From Sulfurospirillum sp036802865 (GTDB lineage Bacteria > Campylobacterota > Campylobacteria > Campylobacterales > Sulfurospirillaceae), in NCBI RefSeq assembly GCF_036802865.1, contig NZ_DAIRVK010000003.1, positions 124,001 to 188,000 on the forward strand: DNA of 64,000 nucleotides. Reading direction: 5' to 3'. A model generated the notes under the pieces. It was not told the DNA's origin and searched no databases. It worked only from the letters and a program-made list of their open reading frames with translations. Position 1 is the first letter of the stretch. Each line of letters starts with the position of its first letter. Positions 51,939 to 60,519 of the stretch are shown piece by piece. Made by a program: the position numbers and the translations under genes.

Positions 51939-53128
51939 TAACACTATTTGGACACGGAAAAACAACCACAGCGATCGCAAAACGCTTCGCAGGACAATGT
52001 CAAATTTTTGACGATGGATTTACAATTAATGATAAAGATGCTTTTGGCAATCTCTTATTGCCCCCATCAGAATTTGATCCAAACACAAGCGATGTAGAGA
52101 TACCAAGCCCAGGATTTCCAGCACACCATCCTTTAATTCAAAAAGCACACAATGTGGTCAGTGAATATGACTTTTTTAAAGAGCAAATGCCTTTTAGCAT
52201 TTGGATCAGCGGAACCAATGGCAAAACTACTACGACGCAAATGTGTGAGTTCCTCTTGCAAAAACAAGGCGCTCAAGCAGGTGGAAACATTGGTACACCC
52301 TTAGCAGAACTCAGTGAAAAAGCACCAATTTGGATTTTAGAGACCAGTTCTTTTACCTTTCACTATACGAAAGTGACTGCTCCTGATATTTATCTACTTC
52401 TTCCTATTAAACCAGACCATCTGACCTGGCATGGCAGTATGGAAGCATATATCGAGGCAAAACTTTCTCCACTAGCACGTATGAGAGAAGGAAGCGTTGC
52501 TATCTTGCCAAAAGCGCATGCCAACGTAAAAACACTCGCGCATGTAATCGCCTATGAAAATGAACATGATTTGGCACAACAAATGGGTATAGACATTACA
52601 CAAGTAAGCTTTAAAACACCATTTTTACTCGATGCTGTCCTTGCAATGAGCGCGCAAAAAGTCCTTTTAGATACTATAGATTATGATCTTATTAACACCT
52701 TCAAAATCGATCATTATAAAATCGAAGAATTTAGAGATACCCAAGGTCGTCTTTGGGTCGATGACTCTAAAGGAACGAACGTTGACGCAACGATTGAAGC
52801 ACTTAAACGCTATAAAGATGATGAAATTCTCATTGTATTAGGTGGTGATGACAAAGGTGTTGATCTGCAAGAACTCTTTGACTTTATGAGACCTTTAAAC
52901 GTAACTATTTTCGCTATTGGTACCAATACAGATAGACTTGCATCTTTTGCGCTAAAAGAAAACATCAAACTTCATAAATGTTTTGTGATTGAAGAGGCAA
53001 TGAAACAAATTCATGCCGTTCATACAACCAAAAGTGTAGCCCTACTTTCACCAGCAGCAGCGAGTTTAGACCAATTTAAATCCTATGCTCACAGAGGTGA
53101 TCGATTCAAAGAATTAGCTTTAGCCTAG
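51935..53128 (+). CDS. murD: UDP-N-acetylmuramoylalanine--D-glutamate ligase
   Basis: A 397-residue Mur ligase adding D-glutamate to UDP-MurNAc-L-alanine. It has the ATP loop IWISGTNGKTTTTQMCEF near residue 90, GGNIGTPLAELS, the HDHLTW-like LPIKPDHLTWHGSMEAY, and the C-terminal VDDSKGTNVDATIEAL and LGGDDKGVDLQELF. It is shorter than the E. coli enzyme, as in other Campylobacterota. The ATG at 51935 overlaps the mraY stop; an earlier ATG at 51881 lies in mraY. Confidence 0.95.
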   Translation: MITLFGHGKTTTAIAKRFAGQCQIFDDGFTINDKDAFGNLLLPPSEFDPNTSDVEIPSPGFPAHHPLIQKAHNVVSEYDFFKEQMPFSIWISGTNGKTTTTQMCEFLLQKQGAQAGGNIGTPLAELSEKAPIWILETSSFTFHYTKVTAPDIYLLLPIKPDHLTWHGSMEAYIEAKLSPLARMREGSVAILPKAHANVKTLAHVIAYENEHDLAQQMGIDITQVSFKTPFLLDAVLAMSAQKVLLDTIDYDLINTFKIDHYKIEEFRDTQGRLWVDDSKGTNVDATIEALKRYKDDEILIVLGGDDKGVDLQELFDFMRPLNVTIFAIGTNTDRLASFALKENIKLHKCFVIEEAMKQIHAVHTTKSVALLSPAAASLDQFKSYAHRGDRFKELALA

Positions 53129-53150
53129 TTATAAGCTAGGCTTAAAGTTT
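53122..53150 (+). terminator. Terminator of mraY-murD
   Basis: AGCCTAG and CTAGGCT (53122-53128, 53136-53142) pair in a seven-base stem with a TTATAAG loop, followed by TAAAGTTTTT. The murD stop codon TAG (53126-53128) lies in the left arm. Confidence 0.7.
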
Positions 53151-53156
53151 TTAAGC

Positions 53157-53162
53157 TATAAT
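53157..53162 (+). promoter_or_regulatory. -10 box of tRNA-Phe
   Basis: TTAAGCTATAATTTCAAC contains TATAAT 20 bases ahead of the tRNA 5' end. It directly follows the T-run of the murD terminator. Confidence 0.55.
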
Positions 53163-53181
53163 TTCAACTCTTCAAAAGTGT

Positions 53182-53257
53182 GGCTGGATAGCTCAGTCGG
53201 TAGAGCAGGAGACTGAAAATCTCCGTGTCGGCGGTTCGATTCCGTCTCCAGCCACCA
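53182..53257 (+). tRNA. tRNA-Phe (GAA)
   Basis: A 76-base cloverleaf. The acceptor GGCTGGA pairs with TCCAGCC, followed by A and an encoded CCA. The D arm is GCTC-AGTCGGTA-GAGC, the anticodon arm GGAGA-CTGAAAA-TCTCC with anticodon GAA at 53215-53217, and the T arm GGCGG-TTCGATT-CCGTC. It is complete and should be functional. A decayed accessory region starts right after its 3' end. Confidence 0.98.
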
Positions 53258-53270
53258 CTCCACTAAAATC

Positions 53271-53356
53271 AATCAATCTTAAACACTCTCAAAACAACGA
53301 TAAAATCGAAACTTTAAAGTTAATTCTAATACTAATCAACTTAAAACACTCTCAAT
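53271..53356. repeat. Direct repeat pair next to tRNA-Phe
   Basis: Two near-identical segments, AATCAATCTTAAACACTCTC (from 53271) and AATCAACTTAAAACACTCTC (from 53334), lie 63 bases apart just after the tRNA. Paired short repeats beside a tRNA are like the arm-binding sites of tyrosine integrases, but no integrase gene is present here. Confidence 0.5.
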
Positions 53357-53369
53357 GTATCTTATGCCT

Positions 53370-53433
53370 TTTGGTACATTCTATGGTACTATGTACCAAA
53401 GTATCAAAATAGCACCTAAAAAATGTACCAAAA
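53370..53433. repeat. TGGTACA inverted repeat and extra half-site
   Basis: TTTGGTACAT (53370-53379) and ATGTACCAAA (53391-53400) form a perfect ten-base inverted repeat, and AATGTACCAAAAT (53422 onward) repeats one arm. Such GGTAC-rich palindromes could be binding sites of a recombination or regulatory protein. The partner is not known. Confidence 0.45.
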
Positions 53434-53709
53434 TAATCTTCAATCATTACTGCCCATTTAGGCGTTCACTTGTCTTCGCTAAGTACCTATTTATCGAGCT
53501 TTTACCGTTCATTTTTATTGCTGTTTTCTGTCGTACTCTTTTGCTGTTGATTTTTTGTTCCTTTTAGTGTTGTATTATGCTCATCAAGTAGCATTATATC
53601 GCTATTATAGTGTGTCCCCTTTTGCATTCCCAAAGTGTTGCATTTTGATGTGGATTTTTTCACAAAAAAACAAGCTTTAGCAAAATGGTTATGCTTGAAA
53701 CTTTTATCA
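53434..53709. other. Decayed or non-coding stretch
   Basis: I see no supported gene here. On the minus strand a frame is open for about 72 codons (53720 to 53502, containing GMQKGTHYNSDIMLLDE), but it has no plausible start or recognisable family. It may be the tail of a deleted gene. Confidence 0.4.
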
Positions 53710-53835
53710 AAAGTGTAACTTTAGCTATCAGTATAACTTAATGTGCTACTTCGGATAAAATAAATCTTGCTTAATACTTCCAAAACATTGTATTTGTGGT
53801 CTGATTGAAAAAGTGTAACTTTAAGCTATTGGTAT
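53710..53835. repeat. 100-base spaced direct repeats with AGTGTAACTTT core
   Basis: AAAGTGTAACTTTAGCTATC (from 53710) and AAAGTGTAACTTTAAGCTAT (from 53810) are two copies of a sequence of about 25 bases, both followed by a GTAT. They lie in the decayed region next to a broken HTH gene. They may be the ends of a vanished insertion or paired regulatory sites. Confidence 0.5.
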
Positions 53836-54300
53836 TATGGTAACGCTCTTGAGAACTTCCAAAAGAATGAAGCCAAAGAAACAAAGGGCGAAAAGAGATT
53901 TGATGATAACATAAACGGTTTTTCTATTAAGTTGAAGCACTTTTGAAAGTTCGGTAATGTTTGGCTTTCCATTTGCTTTTACATATAAATATAAACACTC
54001 TTTGACTCGTTGCATATTTTGGACGTGTTCGACTTTCTTTTGAAGTTCTCACCATCTCTTAATCTCTCTTTCACTTCGTTGGGGGGGGTGCAATGGCTTC
54101 GATATGTTTCCAGAAACAAACAGAAAAGCCCCTAAAGACTTCTTTAGCATTTCCAGACAAACACTAAGTTTATCTTTTAACACTTCGTTCATTTTAAGGG
54201 CTGTGGTGTTCATTATTTCACGATTTAAAAGCTCTTTTCTTTGTAATCACATACTGTACCAAACCAAACGCTTATAAACTTCTTTTTTGAGTGATGTAAT
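53821..54300 (-). pseudogene. Broken gene with a helix-turn-helix segment
   Basis: One minus-strand frame is readable across about 480 bases but is cut by two stops. The last part, ITELSKVLQLNRKTVYVIIK, resembles a helix-turn-helix DNA-binding unit. The upstream part includes NTTALKMNEVLKDKLSVCLE. An eight-G tract (54081-54088) lies within it. I do not recognise the family; a transposase or plasmid-type regulator is possible. Confidence 0.4.
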
Positions 54301-54310
54301 ACTCAGTCTA

Positions 54311-54996
54311 ATATGGCTTTGGAATGACCCAAAATACTAGAGTTCAAATGGTCCATAATGGCCTTATAAAAGAGAACAAGAGAGGAAAGTGTTTCATGGA
54401 AAATCGAACAAGGTATAGTGAAAATTTAAGCAAGAGGCTGTAAATCAAGTTATTAAAAATGGCTATCCAAGAAAGACACTGCAAAAAGTTAGCAGTACAT
54501 CCTGATTCGATGAACATGGATAACAATCTATAGTCATCCACAAAGTATCACACAACATCAAGCATCAAAAGACTTGGCTTCTGAAAATCGAAAGCTCAAA
54601 GTGGAACTAAAAATAGTTACGGAAGAGCGTGATATTCTAAAAAACGCAACGTACTTTGCCAAAAAACAAAAGTAAAGTACGCCTTTATCAAAGAGTATGA
54701 GCCATTCTAGCCTGTACGAAGAATGTATAAAACATTGCAAGTTTATTTTAGTGGTTATTAGGTATAGAATAAACACCTAGAATCAAACCGTGACATTGAT
54801 AATAAAATTATATTTATAAATATTAAAGATAATTATGAGTACAGTAGCGTATCTATGGTTATCGGAAGTAGCTAAAGACTTGCTGACATTAGGTATGAGC
54901 GTTAATAAAAAAAGAGTCACCAGACTTATACTCATAGCCAAACTCTTTGGGGTAATGGCATTTTTACTCAATCTATCAGCTAAAACTTCTTTATGA
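54311..54996 (+). mobile_element. IS3-family insertion sequence remnant
   Basis: The left end TGGAATGACCCAAAATACTA resembles an IS3-family terminal repeat. A broken orfA follows from the ATG at 54396 (NRTRYSEN at the start, then QHQASKDLASENRKLKVELK and TEERDILKNATYFAKKQ). A broken orfB starts near 54672 (VKYAFIKEYEPF, VRRMYKTLQVYFSGY) and ends LGMSVNKKRVTRLILIAKLF then LLNLSAKTSL at the TGA at 54994-54996. Several stops and frameshifts are present, the rest of orfB with the DDE core is missing, and no right repeat is seen. It is inactive. Confidence 0.82.
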
Positions 54997-55088
54997 TCTT
55001 AATTTCACCTTTTTTTAACACTCAACTTCTTCCAAAAAATTGAAAATTGATTTTAACCAATTTAACTTGGTCTTTAAGGTTTTAAATC

Positions 55089-55114
55089 AAAATGTAACTC
55101 TCAAATTACATTTT
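55089..55114 (-). terminator. Terminator of the polysaccharide operon
   Basis: AAAATGTAA and TTACATTTT form a perfect nine-base stem with an eight-base loop about 40 bases downstream of the wbaP stop on the minus strand. The right arm on that strand ends in TTTT. It may end the minus-strand cluster. Confidence 0.5.
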
Positions 55115-55155
55115 AACTATCGAGTTTAGCACTTCGTCTGACACCAAAAATTATT

Positions 55156-56514
55156 CTAGTAACTTCCTTTTTTTTTCAATACTACCAGTACTGTTTTGAT
55201 AAGAATTTGGATATCTAATTCTATAGACCAATTTCTTACATACCAAACGTCAAGTTGGACTCTTTCATCATATTCTATATCATTACGTCCACTTACTTGC
55301 CATAAGCCCGTAATACCTGGCGTTACTGCTGTAAAATATTCAAAATATTCTCCATACTTTTCTATTTCTTGCTCAACAATAGGTCTAGGTCCAACTAAAG
55401 ACATTTCCCCCTTTAAAACATTCCATAGTTGAGGTAGTTCATCTAAAGATGTTTTTCGAAGAAACTGACCAATTTTTGTTATACGTGGATCATTTTTAAG
55501 TTTAAAATCACTTTCCCACTCTACCTTACTTTCTATGCATGAATCTAAAAGCCATTTTAATCGTTCATCTGCATCAAGATACATTGTTCGAAACTTATAG
55601 ACTTTAAATTTACGACCTCTAAATCCTATACGTTCGTGCGAGAAGATAGGATGGCCTTTTGTGGCCGTATACACTAAGCTATAAAGCCAAATAAAAAAAG
55701 GAGACAAAAGGATAAGTCCTATAAAAGCGACACCGATATCAAATCCTCGTTTCATAATTTGATCCAGAGGACTTAAAAGGTTATTTTTAATATAAAAAGC
55801 CATACCTTTATGATGAATGGAACTAATCAAATCACCATTAATAATTGAAAGTCGTGTCATCTTTGGCAACACAATGACTTTTCTGACATAACGTTGTATA
55901 TAATTTACCATTATATTGAGATCAAATAACTCATTGGATTCTAAATCAATCACTACGGAATTAAACTGTTTTTGATCAATAACTTTATCAATCATTCGAT
56001 TCACTTCATCATTTGCTAGATCTGTAACATTAATAATTTCTTTTAGCTCATAACCAAAAGGGTTTCCTTTAGCAAACCAAGATGAAATATTTTTTAATCC
56101 CTCATCATCACAAATGGCAAATATAGGCTCTCGAAAATAATTAAATTTAAAAAAGAATTTTTTCAAATAATATGCCCACAAAGGATTAAAATTATTCAGA
56201 AAATAAAAAATAAAAATCGTTACCATGGATATAGAATCTGTCATTTTAGTAATAGCAGCAACAGTCAATGTCATAATAAGTGCAAGAATATTTGCTTTTA
56301 ATGAAAGTGTAACTGCATTAACAGTTACGATTCGAGTTGTCATTAACTTTTGGTAAAAATAAGATGCCAAATAAACAAAAATCATCCAACTGTATGATGA
56401 TATAATATCTAATGGCTCTATCTCAAAGAAAATATCTGCTAAAATTAATGTCAAATAAAGATTTACTATAAAATAGATTAAACTAATCGAAAATTTAAGA
56501 ATAAAAAAACGCAT
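55156..56514 (-). CDS. wbaP: Undecaprenyl-phosphate sugar phosphotransferase, WbaP type
   Basis: A 452-residue initiating transferase. Four or five N-terminal hydrophobic segments and a CoA-binding-like middle domain (VIDLESNELFDLN) precede a membrane-embedded C-terminal catalytic domain: KRGFDIGVAFIGLILLSPFF, FSHERIGFRGRKFKVYKFRT, KTSLDELPQLWNVLKGEMSL, VGPRPIVEQEIEKYG and TPGITGLWQVSGRNDI. It links a hexose-1-phosphate (galactose or glucose in relatives) to undecaprenyl phosphate to start a glycan repeat. It is the last gene of the operon. Sugar choice is not certain. Confidence 0.9.
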   Translation of the reverse strand: MRFFILKFSISLIYFIVNLYLTLILADIFFEIEPLDIISSYSWMIFVYLASYFYQKLMTTRIVTVNAVTLSLKANILALIMTLTVAAITKMTDSISMVTIFIFYFLNNFNPLWAYYLKKFFFKFNYFREPIFAICDDEGLKNISSWFAKGNPFGYELKEIINVTDLANDEVNRMIDKVIDQKQFNSVVIDLESNELFDLNIMVNYIQRYVRKVIVLPKMTRLSIINGDLISSIHHKGMAFYIKNNLLSPLDQIMKRGFDIGVAFIGLILLSPFFIWLYSLVYTATKGHPIFSHERIGFRGRKFKVYKFRTMYLDADERLKWLLDSCIESKVEWESDFKLKNDPRITKIGQFLRKTSLDELPQLWNVLKGEMSLVGPRPIVEQEIEKYGEYFEYFTAVTPGITGLWQVSGRNDIEYDERVQLDVWYVRNWSIELDIQILIKTVLVVLKKKGSY

Positions 56515-56535
56515 CAGTACCCTTTACATTGATAA

Positions 56536-57366
56536 TTATAAAAATTTATAAGCAATATATTTCATCAAAGAAAGAAGAATAGAACGTGGTATATCTAAAG
56601 GAGATTTTTTTAATAGATACATTAGTTCGGCAACTGCTTGTTTTATACCTGTAGATTCTACTTTTGTGTATTGACTTACTACATCTAAAATCCAACTATT
56701 ATCTTTAAAAAAATTTCTTATTGTTCGATAACGTTTCCACACATCTTGATATGTAAAATTGTGGGAATGGTACACTTTGGCTTCTGCAATATAAGCCACC
56801 TTTTTACCATCCATAATAGCACGTGCTGCAAACTCCATATCTTCATTGGTACAAAGATCTTGTTTAAAACCACCCACTTCTTTAAAATAACTTGCTCTAT
56901 ACATTGCACAACTATCAGAATTAAAAAAAGTTTTGATACCCATCGTTGGTAAATCTTCTTTTGATTTCACTTTTGAAATAGCTGGGTAGTTGACAGTACG
57001 AGCAAACACTTCTATAGTATCAGCATTTTCATAAGGTATCTGCCTTGCATAAGCTACCATTATAGCAGGATCTTTAAAAGCTTTAAGAAGATTTTTCACC
57101 AGATGTCCATTGTGAGGCATAGCATCTTGTGTCATAAAAAGATAAAAGTCTGCTTCATAATTCAAGGCAAGATTTCGTGTATTAGAATGGTTAAATTCAA
57201 ATTGTGATATCTCTATAATTTGACCATTTTCAACAGTTATACTCTTGCTTCCAGAATTTATCAAAATAAGTTCTAAAGACACACTCTGTTTCTGCAATAG
57301 AGGAATGATGGTATCCATAAATATTGCTTTAGGATTAAAAATGGGAATGAATATAACAATCTTCAT
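56536..57366 (-). CDS. Glycosyltransferase family 2, rhamnosyltransferase-like
   Basis: A 276-residue GT-A glycosyltransferase. Seen are IVIFIPIFNPKAIFMDTIIP, LELILINSGSKSITVENG, FEFNHSNTRNLALNYEADFY (the RF-H-N-x-G-x-N-x-A segment common in rhamnosyltransferases), FLFMTQDAMPH as the acidic metal region, and FKQDLCTNEDMEFAARAI. It overlaps the upstream GT gene by four bases. The donor sugar is not proven. Confidence 0.8.
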   Translation of the reverse strand: MKIVIFIPIFNPKAIFMDTIIPLLQKQSVSLELILINSGSKSITVENGQIIEISQFEFNHSNTRNLALNYEADFYLFMTQDAMPHNGHLVKNLLKAFKDPAIMVAYARQIPYENADTIEVFARTVNYPAISKVKSKEDLPTMGIKTFFNSDSCAMYRASYFKEVGGFKQDLCTNEDMEFAARAIMDGKKVAYIAEAKVYHSHNFTYQDVWKRYRTIRNFFKDNSWILDVVSQYTKVESTGIKQAVAELMYLLKKSPLDIPRSILLSLMKYIAYKFL

Positions 57367-58280
57367 GTGAACAAAATCAATCCAAGATTCCTCATAAAAC
57401 CATTTTTCCAGATTTTATATTCGAACAGTACTTTTAGCTTTTGGTATTTATTTAACTTATCCAATGCTGAAAATTCATCTAACATTTTTCTATCACATTC
57501 ATTTAGTTCTTTACCATATAGTTCTAAAAAAGCTTTGCTTTGTACTATGTATTTTTCAAATGAAGGCTTAGCAAAAATTTTTTTGACAAAATATTTAAGC
57601 CCATACTGTTTTGCGCCAGTATCATTTTTTTCATGTTGTCTATATAACATTAAAGGCTCATCAATATAAGCTATTTTTCCCAATGTAGAAGCCACCATAG
57701 CTATCCACCAGTCATGCATGATAGCCTCATCTGGTATCATTTTTACTTTTTCTGCTAAGGCTTGATTAATCATCATCGTACATCCAGTAACGACATTGTG
57801 CAATAAAAGGCGATTTAAATTGTCTTTTGCTGGGTCTATATTTTGATACTTCCAAAATGACTGTGAAATAGTTGCCATATTTCTATCTGTTACCACTAAA
57901 TCACTATGAATTAAAATAGGCATATTTTCACCATAAATTTTTTCAAGCTGAACCATTTTTTGATACGTTTTTGCTATTTTATCTTGATGCCATATATCAT
58001 CTTGGTCACAGAACATGAAATATTTTATAGGCAGTAATAATGCTTGATTAAGCAGAGAATTATAACTTTGCTTAATCCCCATGTTAAATTTGTTAGCTGA
58101 ATACATAATAGGTAAGTTTGTTTTCTCAATTAATTCCTGTATAACTACCCTACTATTATCAGTTGAATGATCATCAATCACAAAAATGTATTCTGATTGC
58201 AAAGATTGATTTTCAATAGATTGAAATTGCTCAATTAAATATTTTTCACCGTTGTAAACTGAAATACAAACTGCGATCAT
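57363..58280 (-). CDS. Glycosyltransferase family 2 protein
   Basis: A 305-residue protein with MIAVCISVYNGEKYLIEQFQ, YIFVIDDHSTDNSRVVIQEL, the acidic site FMFCDQDDIWHQDKI and MHDWWIAMVASTLGKIAYID. These match bacterial rhamnosyl- or other core GT2 enzymes (the FCDQDDIW motif is common in them). It overlaps neighbours by four bases on both sides. A role in assembling the repeat unit is inferred from context. Confidence 0.83.
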   Translation of the reverse strand: MIAVCISVYNGEKYLIEQFQSIENQSLQSEYIFVIDDHSTDNSRVVIQELIEKTNLPIMYSANKFNMGIKQSYNSLLNQALLLPIKYFMFCDQDDIWHQDKIAKTYQKMVQLEKIYGENMPILIHSDLVVTDRNMATISQSFWKYQNIDPAKDNLNRLLLHNVVTGCTMMINQALAEKVKMIPDEAIMHDWWIAMVASTLGKIAYIDEPLMLYRQHEKNDTGAKQYGLKYFVKKIFAKPSFEKYIVQSKAFLELYGKELNECDRKMLDEFSALDKLNKYQKLKVLFEYKIWKNGFMRNLGLILFT

Positions 58281-59383
58281 GTAAGCTGCTTTAGTTTATT
58301 GAGAATAACTTGCATTCTATTATGCCAAGAATGTTTCTGAATAAAACTTTCACGCGACATAAAAGATTCTTGAATTAGCATATCATTACAACAAGTTAAA
58401 ATATTGTGGTAAGAAGAATAATTATAATAAAAATGAACAAATTCTCGAAATTTTTCTAATTCAGGATAAAAAATGGAAATAATACTTTTGCCTGATGCGA
58501 TATATTCATAAAGCTTTACGGGATCAACCGCTTTGATAAGGTTTGTGAGCTTAAATGGCATAATTAAAATATCTGAAGATTGCATACAAGTATACATAAA
58601 ACGATGTTGGATAGTTCCTAAATAAATTAATCTCTCATGCTTAAAAAGACTCATGTTCTGTTCAATAGGCCCTATTAAAAAATAGACTATTCGAGGGAAA
58701 TCATGAAGACTTTTTTCCACAATTTCAAGATCAAACCAATTTGAAATTGTTCCGATATAAGTCAAAACTATATAGCCTTCTTTTTTGTAATGTTGATACA
58801 ATTGTGTAATGTCATGCTCTTCAAAATATTGATGTGCAAAGTTTATATCCATCGCATTGGGAATGATTTCAAATGGCTTATCTTTCAATAAAATGTTGCT
58901 TAACAATTTACGTCTATATAGTTCTACAGATGAAAATAGAATGAGGTTGCTCCTTGAAAGCACTCTTTCTTCAATACTTCGTAAATTATTGCCATCCTCT
59001 ATTGTAAGTTCAAATTCCAAAACATCATCCATGCAATCATAGATGATGTTTTGTTTATTGTGAATAAGCGATTCAATATAGGGGAAAAGGCGTAAATCAG
59101 TCAACCAAACAAATTCATAGGTATGGATTTTATACAAATATTTTAATAGAAATTGAACATACAGAGAATTCACCATTCTTATAATTCTAAAGCGTTCATA
59201 TGGTAATTTTAGTAGTGTTTTGATGTTTACATTTGTTTTATTAAATGATAAATTGGAAGTTCGATATGCTTTTGGCACAAGTACATCAACAAGCATATGC
59301 GCACTTAATTCTTCCGCTAAAAAATGTGGTCTTTGCTTAACCCAATTCCAAGGAACATGCATAATATATAATATTTTTTTCAT
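58277..59383 (-). CDS. Glycosyltransferase, GT-B fold (group 1-like)
   Basis: A 368-residue protein beginning MKKILYIMHVPWNWVKQRPH, with a middle segment IIYDCMDDVLEFELT and SRSNLILFSSVELYRRKLLS, and the C-terminal donor half with VLTYIGTISNWFDLEIVEKS and VDPVKLYEYIASGKSIISIF, which contains the E(x)nE-like motif of group 1 enzymes. The sugar is unknown. It starts one base after wecB. Confidence 0.8.
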   Translation of the reverse strand: MKKILYIMHVPWNWVKQRPHFLAEELSAHMLVDVLVPKAYRTSNLSFNKTNVNIKTLLKLPYERFRIIRMVNSLYVQFLLKYLYKIHTYEFVWLTDLRLFPYIESLIHNKQNIIYDCMDDVLEFELTIEDGNNLRSIEERVLSRSNLILFSSVELYRRKLLSNILLKDKPFEIIPNAMDINFAHQYFEEHDITQLYQHYKKEGYIVLTYIGTISNWFDLEIVEKSLHDFPRIVYFLIGPIEQNMSLFKHERLIYLGTIQHRFMYTCMQSSDILIMPFKLTNLIKAVDPVKLYEYIASGKSIISIFYPELEKFREFVHFYYNYSSYHNILTCCNDMLIQESFMSRESFIQKHSWHNRMQVILNKLKQLT

Positions 59384-60519
59384 TAAAAATTCATACTTTT
59401 AATAAAATCAACAATCTTTTTACATGCTTGTCCATCACCATATGGGTTATGTGCTTTACTCATTTTTTCATATTCTTGTTCGTTATCTAACAGCTTTTGA
59501 GCTTCATTAACAATCATGTCTATATTGGTACCTACAAGCTTTACTGTTCCAGCTTTCACAGCTTCTGGTCGTTCTGTTGTATCACGCATCACAAGAACAG
59601 GCTTTCCTAGCGAGGGAGCTTCCTCTTGAACTCCTCCACTATCGGTGATAATCAAATAAGATTTATTCATCATGTAAACAAAACTTTCATATTGTAAAGG
59701 CTCAATAAGATAAATGTTAGCTATTCCTGCAAGAATATCTTGTACAGGCTGCCTAACATTTGGATTTAGATGAACGGGATAAACAATATCTATATGTGGG
59801 TTTTTCAAAGCCAATATCTTTAAAGCCTTGCAAATATCAATAAAACCTTGTCCAAAGTTTTCTCGTCTATGCCCCGTCACTAAAATAATTCTTCGATTTT
59901 CTTCAAAGGTATAATATGGACTAATCTCTCGAACAATTTTTTCTTTTAATATTTTATTATGTTGAATTTTATCAAGCATAAGAAGAAGAGAATCTATAAC
60001 GGTATTTCCTGTCACGATAATATTATTTTCATTTTTCTTTTCTGATAAAAGATTTTCTCTACTTATATTGGTTGGAGTAAAATGGTACGCTACTAAAATA
60101 CTCGCCATTTGTCGATTTGCTTCTTCTGGCCAAGGGCTATATATGTCGTATGTTCTTAATCCAGCCTCAACATGTCCAATTGGAATTTTATGATAGAACG
60201 CCGCTAAACTTGCTGAAAAGGTTGTTGTTGTATCACCATGCACTAGAACAATATCTGGGCGAAAATCATCTAATACTATTTTCATCCCTAAAAGTACTTT
60301 TGAAGTAATATCAAATAAATCTTGACTGGATTTCATGATATTTAAATCATACTCAGGCTTAATTTCAAAGAGTTCAAGAACTTGGTCTAACATTTCCCGG
60401 TGCTGAGCAGTAACACAAACTCTCATATCAATCGTTTTTTCTTTTGCAAACCCTTTAATTAAAGGAGCCATTTTAATGGCTTCAGGTCGTGTCCCAAACA
60501 CAATTAAAACTTTTTTCAT
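59383..60519 (-). CDS. wecB: UDP-N-acetylglucosamine 2-epimerase
   Basis: A 378-residue non-hydrolysing epimerase producing UDP-ManNAc. Motifs: VLIVFGTRPEAIKMAPLIKG at the N-terminus, TAQHREMLDQVLELF, VLVHGDTTTTFSASLAAFYH, GHVEAGLRTYDIYSPWPEEA, VTGHRRENFGQGF and ITDSGGVQEEAPSLGKPVLV. Full-length. It could supply ManNAc or its derivative for the repeat unit; no ManNAc dehydrogenase (wecC) is seen beside it. The start overlaps the upstream stop by four bases. Confidence 0.96.
   Translation of the reverse strand: MKKVLIVFGTRPEAIKMAPLIKGFAKEKTIDMRVCVTAQHREMLDQVLELFEIKPEYDLNIMKSSQDLFDITSKVLLGMKIVLDDFRPDIVLVHGDTTTTFSASLAAFYHKIPIGHVEAGLRTYDIYSPWPEEANRQMASILVAYHFTPTNISRENLLSEKKNENNIIVTGNTVIDSLLLMLDKIQHNKILKEKIVREISPYYTFEENRRIILVTGHRRENFGQGFIDICKALKILALKNPHIDIVYPVHLNPNVRQPVQDILAGIANIYLIEPLQYESFVYMMNKSYLIITDSGGVQEEAPSLGKPVLVMRDTTERPEAVKAGTVKLVGTNIDMIVNEAQKLLDNEQEYEKMSKAHNPYGDGQACKKIVDFIKSMNF

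Noticed and set aside
53502..53720. Minus-strand open frame of about 72 codons (contains GMQKGTHYNSDIMLLDE)
   Set aside because: No plausible start or ribosome-binding site, a stop just upstream, and no recognisable family; more likely a gene remnant or chance.
54081..54088. G8 tract as an active phase-variation switch
   Set aside because: The surrounding frame is already broken by two stops, so slippage would not restore a gene.
54783..54971. Minus-strand open frame in the IS remnant
   Set aside because: It is antisense to recognisable orfB pieces and has no start signal.
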